This document shows, in pieces, positions 27,225-36,454 of a stretch of 64,000 nt of DNA; position 1 is the first letter of the stretch, and every line of letters starts with the position of its first letter. The DNA is taken from positions 62,001 through 126,000 of the forward strand of contig NZ_NSLI01000001.1 of the NCBI RefSeq assembly GCF_002288825.1, read 5' to 3'. The translations under genes were made by a program, and so were the position numbers. Source of the DNA: Sphingomonas lenta. Lineage in GTDB: Bacteria > Pseudomonadota > Alphaproteobacteria > Sphingomonadales > Sphingomonadaceae. The notes beneath the pieces were generated by a model, which was not told the origin of the DNA, did no database searches, and saw nothing but the letters and a program-made list of their open reading frames with translations.

Positions 27225-29044
27225 CGCGCGGCGCACACGGCGTAGCCGAAGGCGGGGAGGGTCAGCTGGACCGAGCCGGGCGCGCTCGCCTGCGCGGCGC
27301 AGGGGCCGGCGAGCGCGTCGAACGCGGCCGAGCGGACCTCGACTTCGACGGGCGTGGTGATCGGCTGGTTCGACGTGTTGAACGCCAGCAGCACCTCGCG
27401 GTTGGTGGTCGGGTCGAAGCGCGATACGGCGAGCAGGCCGGGCTTGTCGCCATAGGCGCGCATGACCTGGCGGCCGCGGGTGAGGGCGGGGGTGCCCAGC
27501 CGCACGCGCGCGAGACGGGCGATCTCGGCATAGACGGGGTGCTGCTGGTCGAAATTGGCCTGCGCCGTCGTGGCGGCGGTGCCGATCAGCTTATTGTCGT
27601 TGTAGATGGCGACGCGGCTCGGGAACATGTCCTCGCGCGCGTCCTGGTCGCCGCCGTCGCCCGTGAAGCCCTGCTCGTCGCCCGAGTAGATGGTCGGCAC
27701 GCCCCGTAGCGTCAGCAGCATGGCGTGGCCGAGCAGGTCGCGGGCGAGCAGCTCCTGGTCGCTCGCGCTCGGGTTCGCTCGGCGAAGGAAATAGCCGATG
27801 CGGCCGGCGTCATGGTTGCCGAGGAAGGTGGGAAGCCTGCGCGCGGTCTCCTCGCCGCCCTTGTAGAGCTGGTCGCCGCGGAAGATGCGAAAGGCGTCGC
27901 TGGTCGGCTTGCCTTCCGCGACGATGCCGCCGACGCCGACCTGGAAGGCGAAGTCGAGCACGGTCGGCAGGTCGTCGTTCCACGTGTGCCAAGCGAGGCG
28001 GCCGGGGTCGATGTCGCCCATCGCGACCTCGCCGAAGATGTGGAAGTTGGGAATGCCGCGGAGCTTCGCGCGCTGGCGCATGGCGGGCACGAACTCGCGC
28101 CAGAACTCCGGATTGACATGCTGGGCGGTGTCGATGCGGAAGCCGTCGACGCCGTACTTGTCGATCCAGTCGCCGAAGATCTCGATCATGCCGCGTATGA
28201 CGCGCGGGTCCTCCGTCATCAGATCGTCGAGGCCGGAGAAGTCGCCCATGGTCGAGCTCTCGCCCGCGAAGGTCGAGTTGCCGCGATTGTGGTAGAGCGT
28301 GAGATCGTTGAGCCAGGCGGGCGTCTTCGAGTTGCGCTCGGCCGCGGAGACGTAGGGCGTGTAGGCGTAGTTGGGGTCGGTCAGGCGCGCGAAGTTTTCG
28401 CTCGTCTGGACGTCGTCGCCCAGGAAGCCCCCGTTGATCGGCCGGCCGGCGAGGCCGCCGCGGCGCTGATACGGATAAGCGGCGCGGCCGCGATACTCGC
28501 AGGGCGTGCCGACGCCACACTCGCGCAGCTGGATCACGTCGGCGGTGTGGTTGGCGATGATGTCCATATAGACCTTCATGCCCCGCGCATGCGCCGCGTC
28601 GACAAAGGCCTTCATGTCGGCCTCGGTGCCCAGATGCGGGTCGACGGTGGTGAAGTCGGTGATCCAGTAGCCGTGATAGCCGGCGGACTCCTGGCCCTTC
28701 GGGCCCTGGACGGGCTTGTTCTTGAAGATCGGGCCCAGCCAGATCGCGGTCGCGCCGAGGCCGCGGATATAGTCGAGCCGCGCGGTCAGCCCCTTGAGGT
28801 CGCCGCCGTGGAAGAAGCCCTTGTGCGTCGGGTCGAACCCGGTCTGGAGCCGACCTCCGCGCAGGCCGCCGCGGTCGTTCGACGGGTCGCCGTTCTCGAA
28901 GCGGTCAGGAAGGACGAAGTAGATCACCTCGTCCTCGGGCAGGCGGTCGCGATAGTCGGTGACACCCGCGGGCGGGGCTGTCTGCGCCAGGGCGGGCGCG
29001 GCGAGGCCGAGGGCGAGCAGGGGGAGGGCGAGATGCTTGATCAT
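27221..29044 (-). CDS. Secreted GH13 alpha-amylase
   Basis: A 607-residue exported alpha-amylase-family enzyme (signal MIKHLALPLLALGLAAPALA). The (beta/alpha)8 barrel runs from VIYFVLPDRFENGD; conserved regions include DIIANHT, GFRIDTAQH with nucleophile Asp305, FGEVAMGD with Glu339 and LGNHDAGR with Asp412. A pair of cysteines (176, 182) lies in an inserted loop. The C-terminal beta domain ends in CAAR. It overlaps both neighbours by ATGA junctions, which implies tightly coupled translation with the halogenase-family gene before it and the GH13 glucosidase after it. Likely role: trimming maltodextrins in the periplasm or at the surface. Confidence 0.93.
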   Translation of the reverse strand: MIKHLALPLLALGLAAPALAQTAPPAGVTDYRDRLPEDEVIYFVLPDRFENGDPSNDRGGLRGGRLQTGFDPTHKGFFHGGDLKGLTARLDYIRGLGATAIWLGPIFKNKPVQGPKGQESAGYHGYWITDFTTVDPHLGTEADMKAFVDAAHARGMKVYMDIIANHTADVIQLRECGVGTPCEYRGRAAYPYQRRGGLAGRPINGGFLGDDVQTSENFARLTDPNYAYTPYVSAAERNSKTPAWLNDLTLYHNRGNSTFAGESSTMGDFSGLDDLMTEDPRVIRGMIEIFGDWIDKYGVDGFRIDTAQHVNPEFWREFVPAMRQRAKLRGIPNFHIFGEVAMGDIDPGRLAWHTWNDDLPTVLDFAFQVGVGGIVAEGKPTSDAFRIFRGDQLYKGGEETARRLPTFLGNHDAGRIGYFLRRANPSASDQELLARDLLGHAMLLTLRGVPTIYSGDEQGFTGDGGDQDAREDMFPSRVAIYNDNKLIGTAATTAQANFDQQHPVYAEIARLARVRLGTPALTRGRQVMRAYGDKPGLLAVSRFDPTTNREVLLAFNTSNQPITTPVEVEVRSAAFDALAGPCAAQASAPGSVQLTLPAFGYAVCAAR

Positions 29045-30552
29045 GCGGCGGCTTTCCGAGGGGCCGCGCAATGGGCGGCGATGAAGGCTTGGTGGGCGGG
29101 CATACGGGCTGCGACCTGCGCGGCGTGCGCGCGGGCGAGCGAGAGGAGCTGGTCGAGCTGGTCGGCCGGGAGCGCGTCGGCGAGCGGGTGATGCCCTTGC
29201 GGGACCACGCCCTGACCGAGCAGGACCTGGATCCAGGCGGGCTCCTTGAACAGATCGTGCTCGCGGGCCGTCACGCGGCCCGTCTGGCGGAACAGCTCCA
29301 TGCGGTGACGGAGCGTGTCGGGGATCGCGAGGGCGCGGCGCTCGGCCCAGAAGGGTTCGGGCCGGGCATTGGCGTGATAGTGGAGGACGAGGAAGTCGCG
29401 GATCGCGGTCCACTCGCGCTCGGTCTGGGCGTTGTACTCGTCCACGTCCGCGGGCGAGACGGGATCGGTCGGGAACAGCTCGAGCAGGCGGGCGATGCCG
29501 GACTGGATGAGATGGATGCTGGTCGACTCGAGCGGCTCGAGGAAACCGGCGGCGAGGCCTAGCGCGACGCAGTTGCCGACCCAGGCGCGGCGGCGGCGGC
29601 CGGTGACGAAGCGCAACGGCTTAGGCTCGGCGAGCGGGGCGCCGTCGAGGTTGGCGAGCAGGATCTCGGCCGCGCGGTCGTCGGACAGGTGCGCGGAGCT
29701 GTAGACCAGGCCGTTGCCCGTGCGGTGCTGGAGCGGGATGCGCCACTGCCACCCGGCCTCGCGCGCGGTGGCGCGGGTGTAGGGCGTGAGCGGGCCGGCG
29801 GCGGCGCTGGGTACGGCGAGCGCGCGGTCGCAGGGAAGGAGGCGACGCCAGTCGTCGTAACCCGCCTGAAGCGCGTCCTCGATCAGCAGGCCGCGAAAGC
29901 CCGTGCAGTCGACGAAGAAATCGCCGGCTAGCCGCTCGCCGCCCTGGAGCGTGACGGCCTCGATGTGGCCGGTTTCGCCGTGAAGCGAAACATGGGCGAC
30001 CTCGCCCTCGGTGCGCTCGACGCCGCGCGCCTCGGCGTAGCGGCGGAGATAGGCGGCGTAGAGGCCGGCGTCGAAGTGGAAGGCCCAGGCGACGCCGCTC
30101 GGCAGCTCGGGACGGCCTAAGTCACGTGCAAAGGCGTTGCGCGACGCGGCAAGCGCGGTGGGGGAGTAGTCCCAGTAGCGAGACGCGCCGCCCGCCTGCG
30201 CGTGGCGGAGCCAGTAGTGGTGGAACGGCACGAGCCCCAGCCCGCGACCGATCGTGCCGAAGGCGTGGATGTAGCGCGAGCCCCGGCCCGACCAGTCGAT
30301 GAACTCGATGCCGAGTTTGAACGAGCCCTGTGTCTCGCGGACGAACTCGTCCTCGTCGATGCCGAGGCCGGCGTTGAACAGGCGGATCTGCGGGATCGTC
30401 GCTTCGCCGACGCCGACGGCGCCGATCCGGTCCGACTCGAGCAAGCGGATGCGCGTGGTCGGCGGCGAGAAGCGCCTGAGCGCCGCCGCCGCCATCCAGC
30501 CCGCGGTGCCGCCGCCGACGATCACGATCGTCCGGCCGGTGGTGTCCACCAT
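29041..30552 (-). CDS. Tryptophan-halogenase-family flavoprotein
   Basis: A 503-residue flavin-dependent halogenase. The FAD loop is GGGTAG (residues 13-18). The catalytic lysine of PrnA-type enzymes is matched exactly at Lys79 in GSFKLGIEF, the family motif WxWxIP appears as WQWRIP (268-273), and the conserved Glu lies in EPLESTS (about 342). All key residues are therefore present. It sits inside a maltodextrin operon between the TonB receptor and the amylase, overlapping the latter by ATGA. Halogenase-family genes recur next to TonB receptors in Caulobacter, Xanthomonas and sphingomonads, but the natural substrate is not known to me. No reductase gene is adjacent. Confidence 0.9.
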   Translation of the reverse strand: MVDTTGRTIVIVGGGTAGWMAAAALRRFSPPTTRIRLLESDRIGAVGVGEATIPQIRLFNAGLGIDEDEFVRETQGSFKLGIEFIDWSGRGSRYIHAFGTIGRGLGLVPFHHYWLRHAQAGGASRYWDYSPTALAASRNAFARDLGRPELPSGVAWAFHFDAGLYAAYLRRYAEARGVERTEGEVAHVSLHGETGHIEAVTLQGGERLAGDFFVDCTGFRGLLIEDALQAGYDDWRRLLPCDRALAVPSAAAGPLTPYTRATAREAGWQWRIPLQHRTGNGLVYSSAHLSDDRAAEILLANLDGAPLAEPKPLRFVTGRRRRAWVGNCVALGLAAGFLEPLESTSIHLIQSGIARLLELFPTDPVSPADVDEYNAQTEREWTAIRDFLVLHYHANARPEPFWAERRALAIPDTLRHRMELFRQTGRVTAREHDLFKEPAWIQVLLGQGVVPQGHHPLADALPADQLDQLLSLARAHAAQVAARMPAHQAFIAAHCAAPRKAAA

Positions 30553-30575
30553 CCGCCTCCGACGCTAGAAGATGC

Positions 30576-30602
30576 CGCCCGCGACGTGGAACATCGCGGG
30601 CG
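30576..30602 (-). promoter_or_regulatory. Intercistronic hairpin after the TonB receptor gene
   Basis: An inverted repeat with a 9-bp stem (core GCCCGCGA at 30577-30584 with TCGCGGGC at 30594-30601) and 9-base loop lies in the 59-bp gap between the receptor stop and the halogenase start. No U-run follows, so it is more likely an mRNA-stabilising or partial-attenuation hairpin than a full terminator. Confidence 0.4.
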
Positions 30603-30611
30603 ACCTGTCGA

Positions 30612-33542
30612 TCAGAACTTGAAGTTGAAGCCCGCCAGGAAGCGGCGGCCATAGCGCTGGAAGTCGATCGCGGCGCGGTCGTCCTGCGGGAACGACGTCC
30701 GGAAGGGCTCGTCCGTCAGGTTCTGGCCCTGGAGGAAGACCGACAGGCCCTGGAGCGTCGAGCCGTCCTGGAAGTCGTAGCCGATCTGTCCGTCCACGAT
30801 CAGCTCCGGCGCGGCGCGACGGCGCACGCGGTTCGCCGCGAAGCCCGACACCTCGCCGATAAAGCTCGACCGGTAGCGGACGCTGCCGCGGATGTTGAAG
30901 CCGTACTTCTCGAAGAAAGCGGTGCCGTTCGCCACCCACTTGGAGTAGCCGGGAAGCGCGCTCTCCTCCTCGTCGGGCGACGGCTTGATCTTCGACTCGG
31001 TGTACGAGACGCCGCCCGTCAGGCCGAACCCGTCCAGCGCGGACACGATCGTTCCGAAGGGCAGGGTGCCCGCGAGCTCGACGCCGTACAACTCGCCGCC
31101 GTCGCCGTTGATCGGGACGTTGAGGAAGCCGGTCGGCGCGACAGGCACCACGCGGCCTTGCGCGTCGACGGACGGCGGCGGCAGCGCGATGGACGCCGTG
31201 TCGATCTCGATGTCGGCATTGTAGATGTAGCTCTTCAGATCCTTGTAGAAGAGCTGCACGGCGATGAAGCCGTTGGTGCCGAAATACTTCTCGAACGTCA
31301 GGTCGAACGCGTTGGCGCGCCAGGGGCGGAGTTCGGGATTGCCCGAGCCGCCCGTCACCGTGGCCAGACCGAGCGCCGGGCCGGCGCCGTCCGGATCCTG
31401 GATGTTGTACCCGAAGCTCAATGACGCGCGCATGTCGTCCAGGCGCGGACGGATGATCTCGCGCGCCGCGCCGGCGCGGATGATGAAGTCGCTCGCGGTG
31501 CGCAGCGACAGGTTGGCGCTGGGCAGCACGTCGAGATAGTCGACCGACTCGTTGCGCGGCGTGGAGCCGATGATCGGCGCGCCGTTCGGCAGCGCGCCCA
31601 GGAACACGGCGGTGGCGCCGCGTGAGTTCTGGTCGGTAAAGATCGCCTGCACACCGGCGTTGCCGGTCAGCTGCGCCGACCCCAGCTCCTGGTCAATGTT
31701 CGCCTGGAAATAGCCCGTCATGAGCTTTTCCTCGACGCGGTAGGACTTCACGACCACGTCGCCGTACGGGTTCCGCACGCGGCTGTAGACGCCGGCGTCG
31801 AGCAGCGCGTTCGGGTCGTAGCTGATGACGGGGCCTAGCCCGAGATATTCGAGGTTGGTCGTGCCGAGGCGGAACTGCTCGGGGACGATGACGTCCGATA
31901 TGCCGGTGTTGCGCGCCGTCAGGTATAGGAACGACTCGTCGGGCGTGAGGTCCTTCAGCCGGTCGGTGTAGTTCACGCCGACCTGGAATGAGCGGAAGAA
32001 GCCCTCGACCTCCTTTTCCACCTCGACGCGGTACTGCTTCAGGTCGTCGATGATGATTCGGTCGTTGAAATAGCCGTCCTGACCGTTCCGAAACCCGGTG
32101 CCGTCGGGCAGGATTTGGTCGCCGCCCCAGCCCAGCGGGCCGGTGAGCTTGATCAGGTTGTAATCGCCGTAGTTCAGCGTCGGACGGAAGCGGGTGCCGT
32201 TCTCGTTGCTGGTGAAGCTGATGGTATCGGTCGCGCCGACGCCCTGGCCGCGGCCGGTACCAGAATAGGTCTCGAGCGTCAGCTCGTTGCGCTCGGTGCG
32301 CGACAGACTGACGTCGAGCATGGCGTTCCAGCCGTCGTCGCCCTCGTACTTGGCGTTGTAGCCGAACGAGTAGAGCTTCGCCTTGCGCTGGAACACGTCG
32401 TTGCGCACCACGCCCTCAACGTTGGCGAAGGTGCCGGCGGTGACGAAGATATCCTGGACCGTCGTGTTGGTCAGCGGATTGCCGTTGAAGCCGAGCGGGA
32501 GCTCGATGCCGCGCTTGATTTGGTCATCCTCGAAATCCGAGAAGAAGGCGTCCAGCGTAGCGGTGAGCTGCGGGTCTGGGCGCCACTGAAGCGTGCCCTG
32601 CAGGCCGAGGCGCTTCAGCGTCGTCGAGGTGGAATAGGATTTGGAGCCGCCGATCACATAGGGCGGGCCGCCGTTCGCGCCGGTGCCGGCGTAACCCCAG
32701 GCGTTGAACTCCTGGATCTGGTACGGCTCGTCCAGGTAGCTCGCCGACAGCGCGATGCCGATCGTGTCGTCGGCGAACTGGTCGACATAGGTGCCGTTGA
32801 CGCGGTAGCCATATTCTTCGGACTCGACGTTCAGCTTGCCGAGGTCGACATAGGTGCCGCGCGCGCCGATCGAAAAGGCGCGACGCCCGAACTCGAGCGG
32901 GCGGATCGTGCGCAGGTCGACGGTGCCCGACAGGCCTTGGCCGACAAGCGAGGCCATAGGCGTCTTATAGACGAGCACCTGGTTGACGACTTCCGACGGG
33001 TACTGATCGTACTCGACGGCGCGGTTGTCGCCGGTGGAGGTCTGCTCGCGGCCGTTCAGGAGCGTGGTCGAGAAGTCGGGCGCGAAGCCGCGGATGGAGA
33101 TGGCGTTGGAGCGGCCGTTGACGCGCTGCGACGTCAGGCCGGGCAAACGTGCGATCGACTCGGCGATGGAAGCGTCGGGTAGGCGGCCGATGTCCTCCGC
33201 GGAGATGGCCTCAACGATTTGGTCGCGGTTCTTCTTCTCGGCGACCGCGTTCTCCAGCGCGGCGCGGAAGCCGGTGACGATGATGTCGCCGCCTTCGGTC
33301 GCGTCCGTCGAGGTCGGGTCCTGAGCGGGCGTGGTCTCGCCGGTCACGGCGGCGTTGTCGGCGCGGGCCTCCTCGGCGCTGCCGCGCTCGTTCGGGTTGC
33401 CCGAGCTGGACGAGCTCTGCGCGGGGTCGGGCAGGTTGGTCGACGCCTGCCCATGAGCCGGTGCCGCGAGGCCGAGTGACAGGGCGGCGACGCTGGCGCC
33501 GAGCATAAGGTGGCGGATGGGCGCAGTAGCGCGACTGGACAT
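30612..33542 (-). CDS. TonB-dependent receptor, malto-oligosaccharide type
   Basis: A 976-residue outer-membrane receptor. The signal peptide ends near AAPAHGQ; a Ser/Asn/Ala-rich linker with GDIIVTGFRAALENAVAEKK precedes the plug, which has AEDIGRLPDASIAESIARLPG and SIRGFAPDFSTTLLNGR, typical of the carbohydrate-linked receptor group found in Caulobacter and sphingomonads. The barrel ends with a C-terminal aromatic (RFLAGFNFKF). As first gene of the operon and divergent from a LacI regulator, it probably imports maltodextrins across the outer membrane, as MalA does in Caulobacter. The substrate is inferred from neighbours. Confidence 0.92.
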   Translation of the reverse strand: MSSRATAPIRHLMLGASVAALSLGLAAPAHGQASTNLPDPAQSSSSSGNPNERGSAEEARADNAAVTGETTPAQDPTSTDATEGGDIIVTGFRAALENAVAEKKNRDQIVEAISAEDIGRLPDASIAESIARLPGLTSQRVNGRSNAISIRGFAPDFSTTLLNGREQTSTGDNRAVEYDQYPSEVVNQVLVYKTPMASLVGQGLSGTVDLRTIRPLEFGRRAFSIGARGTYVDLGKLNVESEEYGYRVNGTYVDQFADDTIGIALSASYLDEPYQIQEFNAWGYAGTGANGGPPYVIGGSKSYSTSTTLKRLGLQGTLQWRPDPQLTATLDAFFSDFEDDQIKRGIELPLGFNGNPLTNTTVQDIFVTAGTFANVEGVVRNDVFQRKAKLYSFGYNAKYEGDDGWNAMLDVSLSRTERNELTLETYSGTGRGQGVGATDTISFTSNENGTRFRPTLNYGDYNLIKLTGPLGWGGDQILPDGTGFRNGQDGYFNDRIIIDDLKQYRVEVEKEVEGFFRSFQVGVNYTDRLKDLTPDESFLYLTARNTGISDVIVPEQFRLGTTNLEYLGLGPVISYDPNALLDAGVYSRVRNPYGDVVVKSYRVEEKLMTGYFQANIDQELGSAQLTGNAGVQAIFTDQNSRGATAVFLGALPNGAPIIGSTPRNESVDYLDVLPSANLSLRTASDFIIRAGAAREIIRPRLDDMRASLSFGYNIQDPDGAGPALGLATVTGGSGNPELRPWRANAFDLTFEKYFGTNGFIAVQLFYKDLKSYIYNADIEIDTASIALPPPSVDAQGRVVPVAPTGFLNVPINGDGGELYGVELAGTLPFGTIVSALDGFGLTGGVSYTESKIKPSPDEEESALPGYSKWVANGTAFFEKYGFNIRGSVRYRSSFIGEVSGFAANRVRRRAAPELIVDGQIGYDFQDGSTLQGLSVFLQGQNLTDEPFRTSFPQDDRAAIDFQRYGRRFLAGFNFKF

Positions 33543-33642
33543 AAGAAACCTCCCCCGGATGGACCTTGGCCGTCGTGCCCGACGGACTCGTTCGTGGATC
33601 GGAACGGAATGAAGTCAGGCGCATTCGCAGGGAAGACAGGTA

Positions 33643-33672
33643 CATACGTATTCAATCGTTCTCATACGTATG
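33643..33672. promoter_or_regulatory. Two ATACGTAT palindromes: probable LacI-type operators
   Basis: The perfect 8-base palindrome ATACGTAT occurs at 33644-33651 and again at 33664-33671, exactly 20 bp apart (two helical turns); the second extends to CATACGTATG. They lie in the 268-bp spacer between the divergent receptor operon and lacI-type gene, about 100 bp upstream of the receptor start. Symmetric sites with a central CG are what LacI-family dimers bind. Regulation is inferred, not shown. Confidence 0.6.
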
Positions 33673-33810
33673 CAGGCGGCGCTGTGCTCTTTCGGCCACA
33701 TCGGCCTCAAAGTCCGCGCGTGCGCGTTGACGGAGGCACTGATCTAGGCTGTTGTCGCGCCGTCACGTCCGCCGGTGAACGGACGGGCTGGAGAGCGTGC
33801 GTAACCCCCG

Positions 33811-34833
33811 ATGCAGCGTAAGCCGACGTCCTTCGACATCGCCCATCTAGCGGGCGTATCGCAGCCGACGGTGTCGCGCGCGCTCCGGGGCAGTCCGACG
33901 GTCAGCCCGGCGACGCGCCAGCGGATCGAGGCGATCGCGCAACGGCTGAACTACACGGTCGACCGTGCGGCCTCCAACCTGCGGTCGGGGCACACGCGGA
34001 CGCTGGCGGCGCTGCTGTTCCAGGATCCTTCTCCCGACGACTCCGCGGTGAACCCGTTCTTCCTGGCGATGATGGGTTCCATGATGCGCGCCTGCGCCGA
34101 CAACGGGCACGACCTGCTCGTGTCGTTCCAGCAGATGGGGTCGGACTGGCACAAGGATTACGAGGACAGCCACCGCGCCGACGGGCTGATCCTGCTCGGG
34201 TACGGCGACTATGCCGATTACAAGGCGAAGCTCGACCAGCTCGTGGCGCAGGGGACGCATTTCGTGCGCTGGGGGTCGGTGCAGCCGGGCGAGCCGGGGC
34301 TGACGGTGGGCTGCGACAATCGCGGCGGGGGCGCGTCGGCGGCTCGGCACCTGCTGGAGCGCGGGCGGACGCGGATCGCCTTCCTGGGCGATGCGACGGA
34401 CCACTACCCTGAATTCCGCGACCGCTACCGCGGCTGCGCCGATGCGCTGGGGCAAGCGGGGCTGGAGGTGGTCGCGCAGGTCCACGCGCTGTCGAGCGAG
34501 GAGGATGGCGCGCGGGCGGCGCAGGAGCTGCTGACGTGCGGCGTCGCGTTCGACGGGATCGTGGCGGCGAGCGACTTGATCGCGCTGGCGGCCATGCGCG
34601 TGCTGGCGGGGGCGGGCCTGCGCGTCCCGCAAGACGTGGCGGTGGTCGGCTTCGACGACATTCCCGCGGCCGGCCTCGCCAACCCGCCGCTCACCACGGT
34701 CGCACAGGACGCGGGCGCGGCGGGGCGGACCTTGGTCGAGACGCTGCTCGGCCGCATCCGCGACCAGCCTGTCGCGAGCATGACCTTGCCGACGCGCCTG
34801 GTGGTGCGGCGGTCCACGGAAGGACGGACGTGA
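33811..34833 (+). CDS. LacI family transcriptional regulator
   Basis: A 340-residue regulator. The N-terminal helix-turn-helix TSFDIAHLAGVSQPTVSRAL and hinge helix RLNYTVDRAASNLRSG precede a periplasmic-binding-protein-like sensor domain with VGCDNRGGGASAARHLLERG and AVVGFDDIPAAGLANPPLT. It is divergent from the maltodextrin operon and overlaps the MFS permease by GTGA. It probably represses receptor and permease until a maltodextrin signal binds, as MalR does in Caulobacter and Xanthomonas; ligand inferred. No obvious Shine-Dalgarno precedes the ATG. Confidence 0.93.
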   Translation: MQRKPTSFDIAHLAGVSQPTVSRALRGSPTVSPATRQRIEAIAQRLNYTVDRAASNLRSGHTRTLAALLFQDPSPDDSAVNPFFLAMMGSMMRACADNGHDLLVSFQQMGSDWHKDYEDSHRADGLILLGYGDYADYKAKLDQLVAQGTHFVRWGSVQPGEPGLTVGCDNRGGGASAARHLLERGRTRIAFLGDATDHYPEFRDRYRGCADALGQAGLEVVAQVHALSSEEDGARAAQELLTCGVAFDGIVAASDLIALAAMRVLAGAGLRVPQDVAVVGFDDIPAAGLANPPLTTVAQDAGAAGRTLVETLLGRIRDQPVASMTLPTRLVVRRSTEGRT

Positions 34834-36341
34834 ACGCCGAGATCCCGCTGAAGACCAAACCGCGCCAGGGCTTCGCGGGGCTGTGGAACATCTCGTTCGG
34901 CTTCTTCGGCATCCAGATCGGCTTCGCGCTGCAGAACGCGAACATGAGCCGCATCTTCCAGTCGCTGGGCACGTCGCTCGACGACCTGCCCGCGCTCTGG
35001 GTGGCGGCGCCGCTGACGGGGCTGCTCGTCCAGCCGATCATCGGGCATATGAGCGACCGGACCTGGCTGGGGCGGCTGGGGCGGCGCAGGCCCTATTTCC
35101 TGGCGGGCGCGATCATGGCGGCCCTGTCGCTGTTCGTCATGCCGCTCGCGCCCGCGCTGCTGTTCGCGGCGGTCATGCTGTGGGTGTTGGACGCGTCGCT
35201 GAACATTTCGATGGAGCCGTTCCGCGCGTTCGTGGGCGACATGCTGGGCAAGGACCAGCACGCGGCCGGATATGCGGTGCAGACCGCGTTCATCGGCGCG
35301 GGCGCGGTGGTGGGGTCGATCTTCCCCTATCTGCTCGAGCGAATGGGCGTGTCGAACGAGGCGGCGGCGGGCGGCATACCGGATACGGTGCGCTACGCCT
35401 TCTGGTTCGGGGGCGCGGCATTGTTCGCGGCGGTGCTGTGGACGGTGCTGACGACGAACGAATACTCGCCGGACGAGATGGCGGCGTTCGACGGGCCGGC
35501 GGACGAGGCCGCGGCGGACCACAACGTCCGCGTGCTCGCCGGCCGCGGCTTCACCTCCAGCGCGGTCTGGATCGCGGCCGGCGCGGCGGTGATCGCAGCC
35601 GTGGTCGCCTGGGGGCTGGAGAAGGAGGTTTACCTGCTCGGCGGGCTGCTCGCCGCCTACGGGCTCGCCAGCGCGGTCGCGATCGCGCTCGCCAAGCGGG
35701 GCGGCGGGGCGGGCATGCTGGGGCACATCGTCGGCGACTTCTCCGGCATGCCGGAGCTGATGAAGCGGCTGGCGCTGGCGCAGTTCTTCAGCTGGTCGGC
35801 GCTGTTCATCATGTGGATCAACACCACGCCGGTGGTGGCGCAGTATTTCTTCGGCGCGCCGACGGCGGAGAGCCCGAATTATCAGGAGGGCGCGAACTGG
35901 GTGAACGTGCTGTTCACGGTCTATAACGGCGTGGCGGCGATCGCGGCGCTGGCGCTGCTGCCGTTCCTCGCCCGGCGGATCGGGCGGGTGATGACGCACG
36001 TCGTGGCGCTGCTGTGCGGCGCGGCGGGGTATGCCAGCTTCTTCGTCTTTCGAACGCCCGAGATGCTGCTGCTGAGCGAGGTGGGCGTGGGTATCGCCTG
36101 GGCGTCGATCCTCGCCATGCCCTATGCGATCCTGGCGTCGAGCCTGCCGCAGCGAAAGCTCGGCATCTACATGGGGCTGTTCAACGTGTTCGTGGTCGTG
36201 CCGCAGCTGCTGGTGGCGACCGTGATGGGGTCGATCACCAAGCGGTTCTTCCCGACGGAGCCGATCTATACGATGGCGTTCGCGGCGGGGGTGATGGTGC
36301 TGGCGGCGTTGGCGATGCTCAGGGTGCCGCGGGACGCGTAA
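34830..36341 (+). CDS. MFS sugar permease, maltose-type
   Basis: A 503-residue 12-helix permease of the GPH/SLC45-like group. Helix 1-2 reads FGFFGIQIGFALQNANMSRIF, and the loop MSDRTWLGRLGRRRPYF matches the family's conserved loop 2-3. A large cytosolic loop lies near residues 200-240. Its GTG start overlaps the regulator stop by 4 bp. Homologues next to GH13 and TonB receptor genes in Caulobacter and Xanthomonas import maltose and maltodextrins, so it is the likely inner-membrane partner of the receptor at 30612. Confidence 0.9.
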   Translation: MNAEIPLKTKPRQGFAGLWNISFGFFGIQIGFALQNANMSRIFQSLGTSLDDLPALWVAAPLTGLLVQPIIGHMSDRTWLGRLGRRRPYFLAGAIMAALSLFVMPLAPALLFAAVMLWVLDASLNISMEPFRAFVGDMLGKDQHAAGYAVQTAFIGAGAVVGSIFPYLLERMGVSNEAAAGGIPDTVRYAFWFGGAALFAAVLWTVLTTNEYSPDEMAAFDGPADEAAADHNVRVLAGRGFTSSAVWIAAGAAVIAAVVAWGLEKEVYLLGGLLAAYGLASAVAIALAKRGGGAGMLGHIVGDFSGMPELMKRLALAQFFSWSALFIMWINTTPVVAQYFFGAPTAESPNYQEGANWVNVLFTVYNGVAAIAALALLPFLARRIGRVMTHVVALLCGAAGYASFFVFRTPEMLLLSEVGVGIAWASILAMPYAILASSLPQRKLGIYMGLFNVFVVVPQLLVATVMGSITKRFFPTEPIYTMAFAAGVMVLAALAMLRVPRDA

Positions 36342-36454
36342 TCCTCAAACGGGGGAGCGCCGCGGCGAAGCCGCGTCGTCGAACGTAGCTGCGCTACGCC
36401 GGCCGGGCTTGGGCGTCTCGCTTCGAGCTTCGCTCGGCGCGTGCGCCCGGCGCC

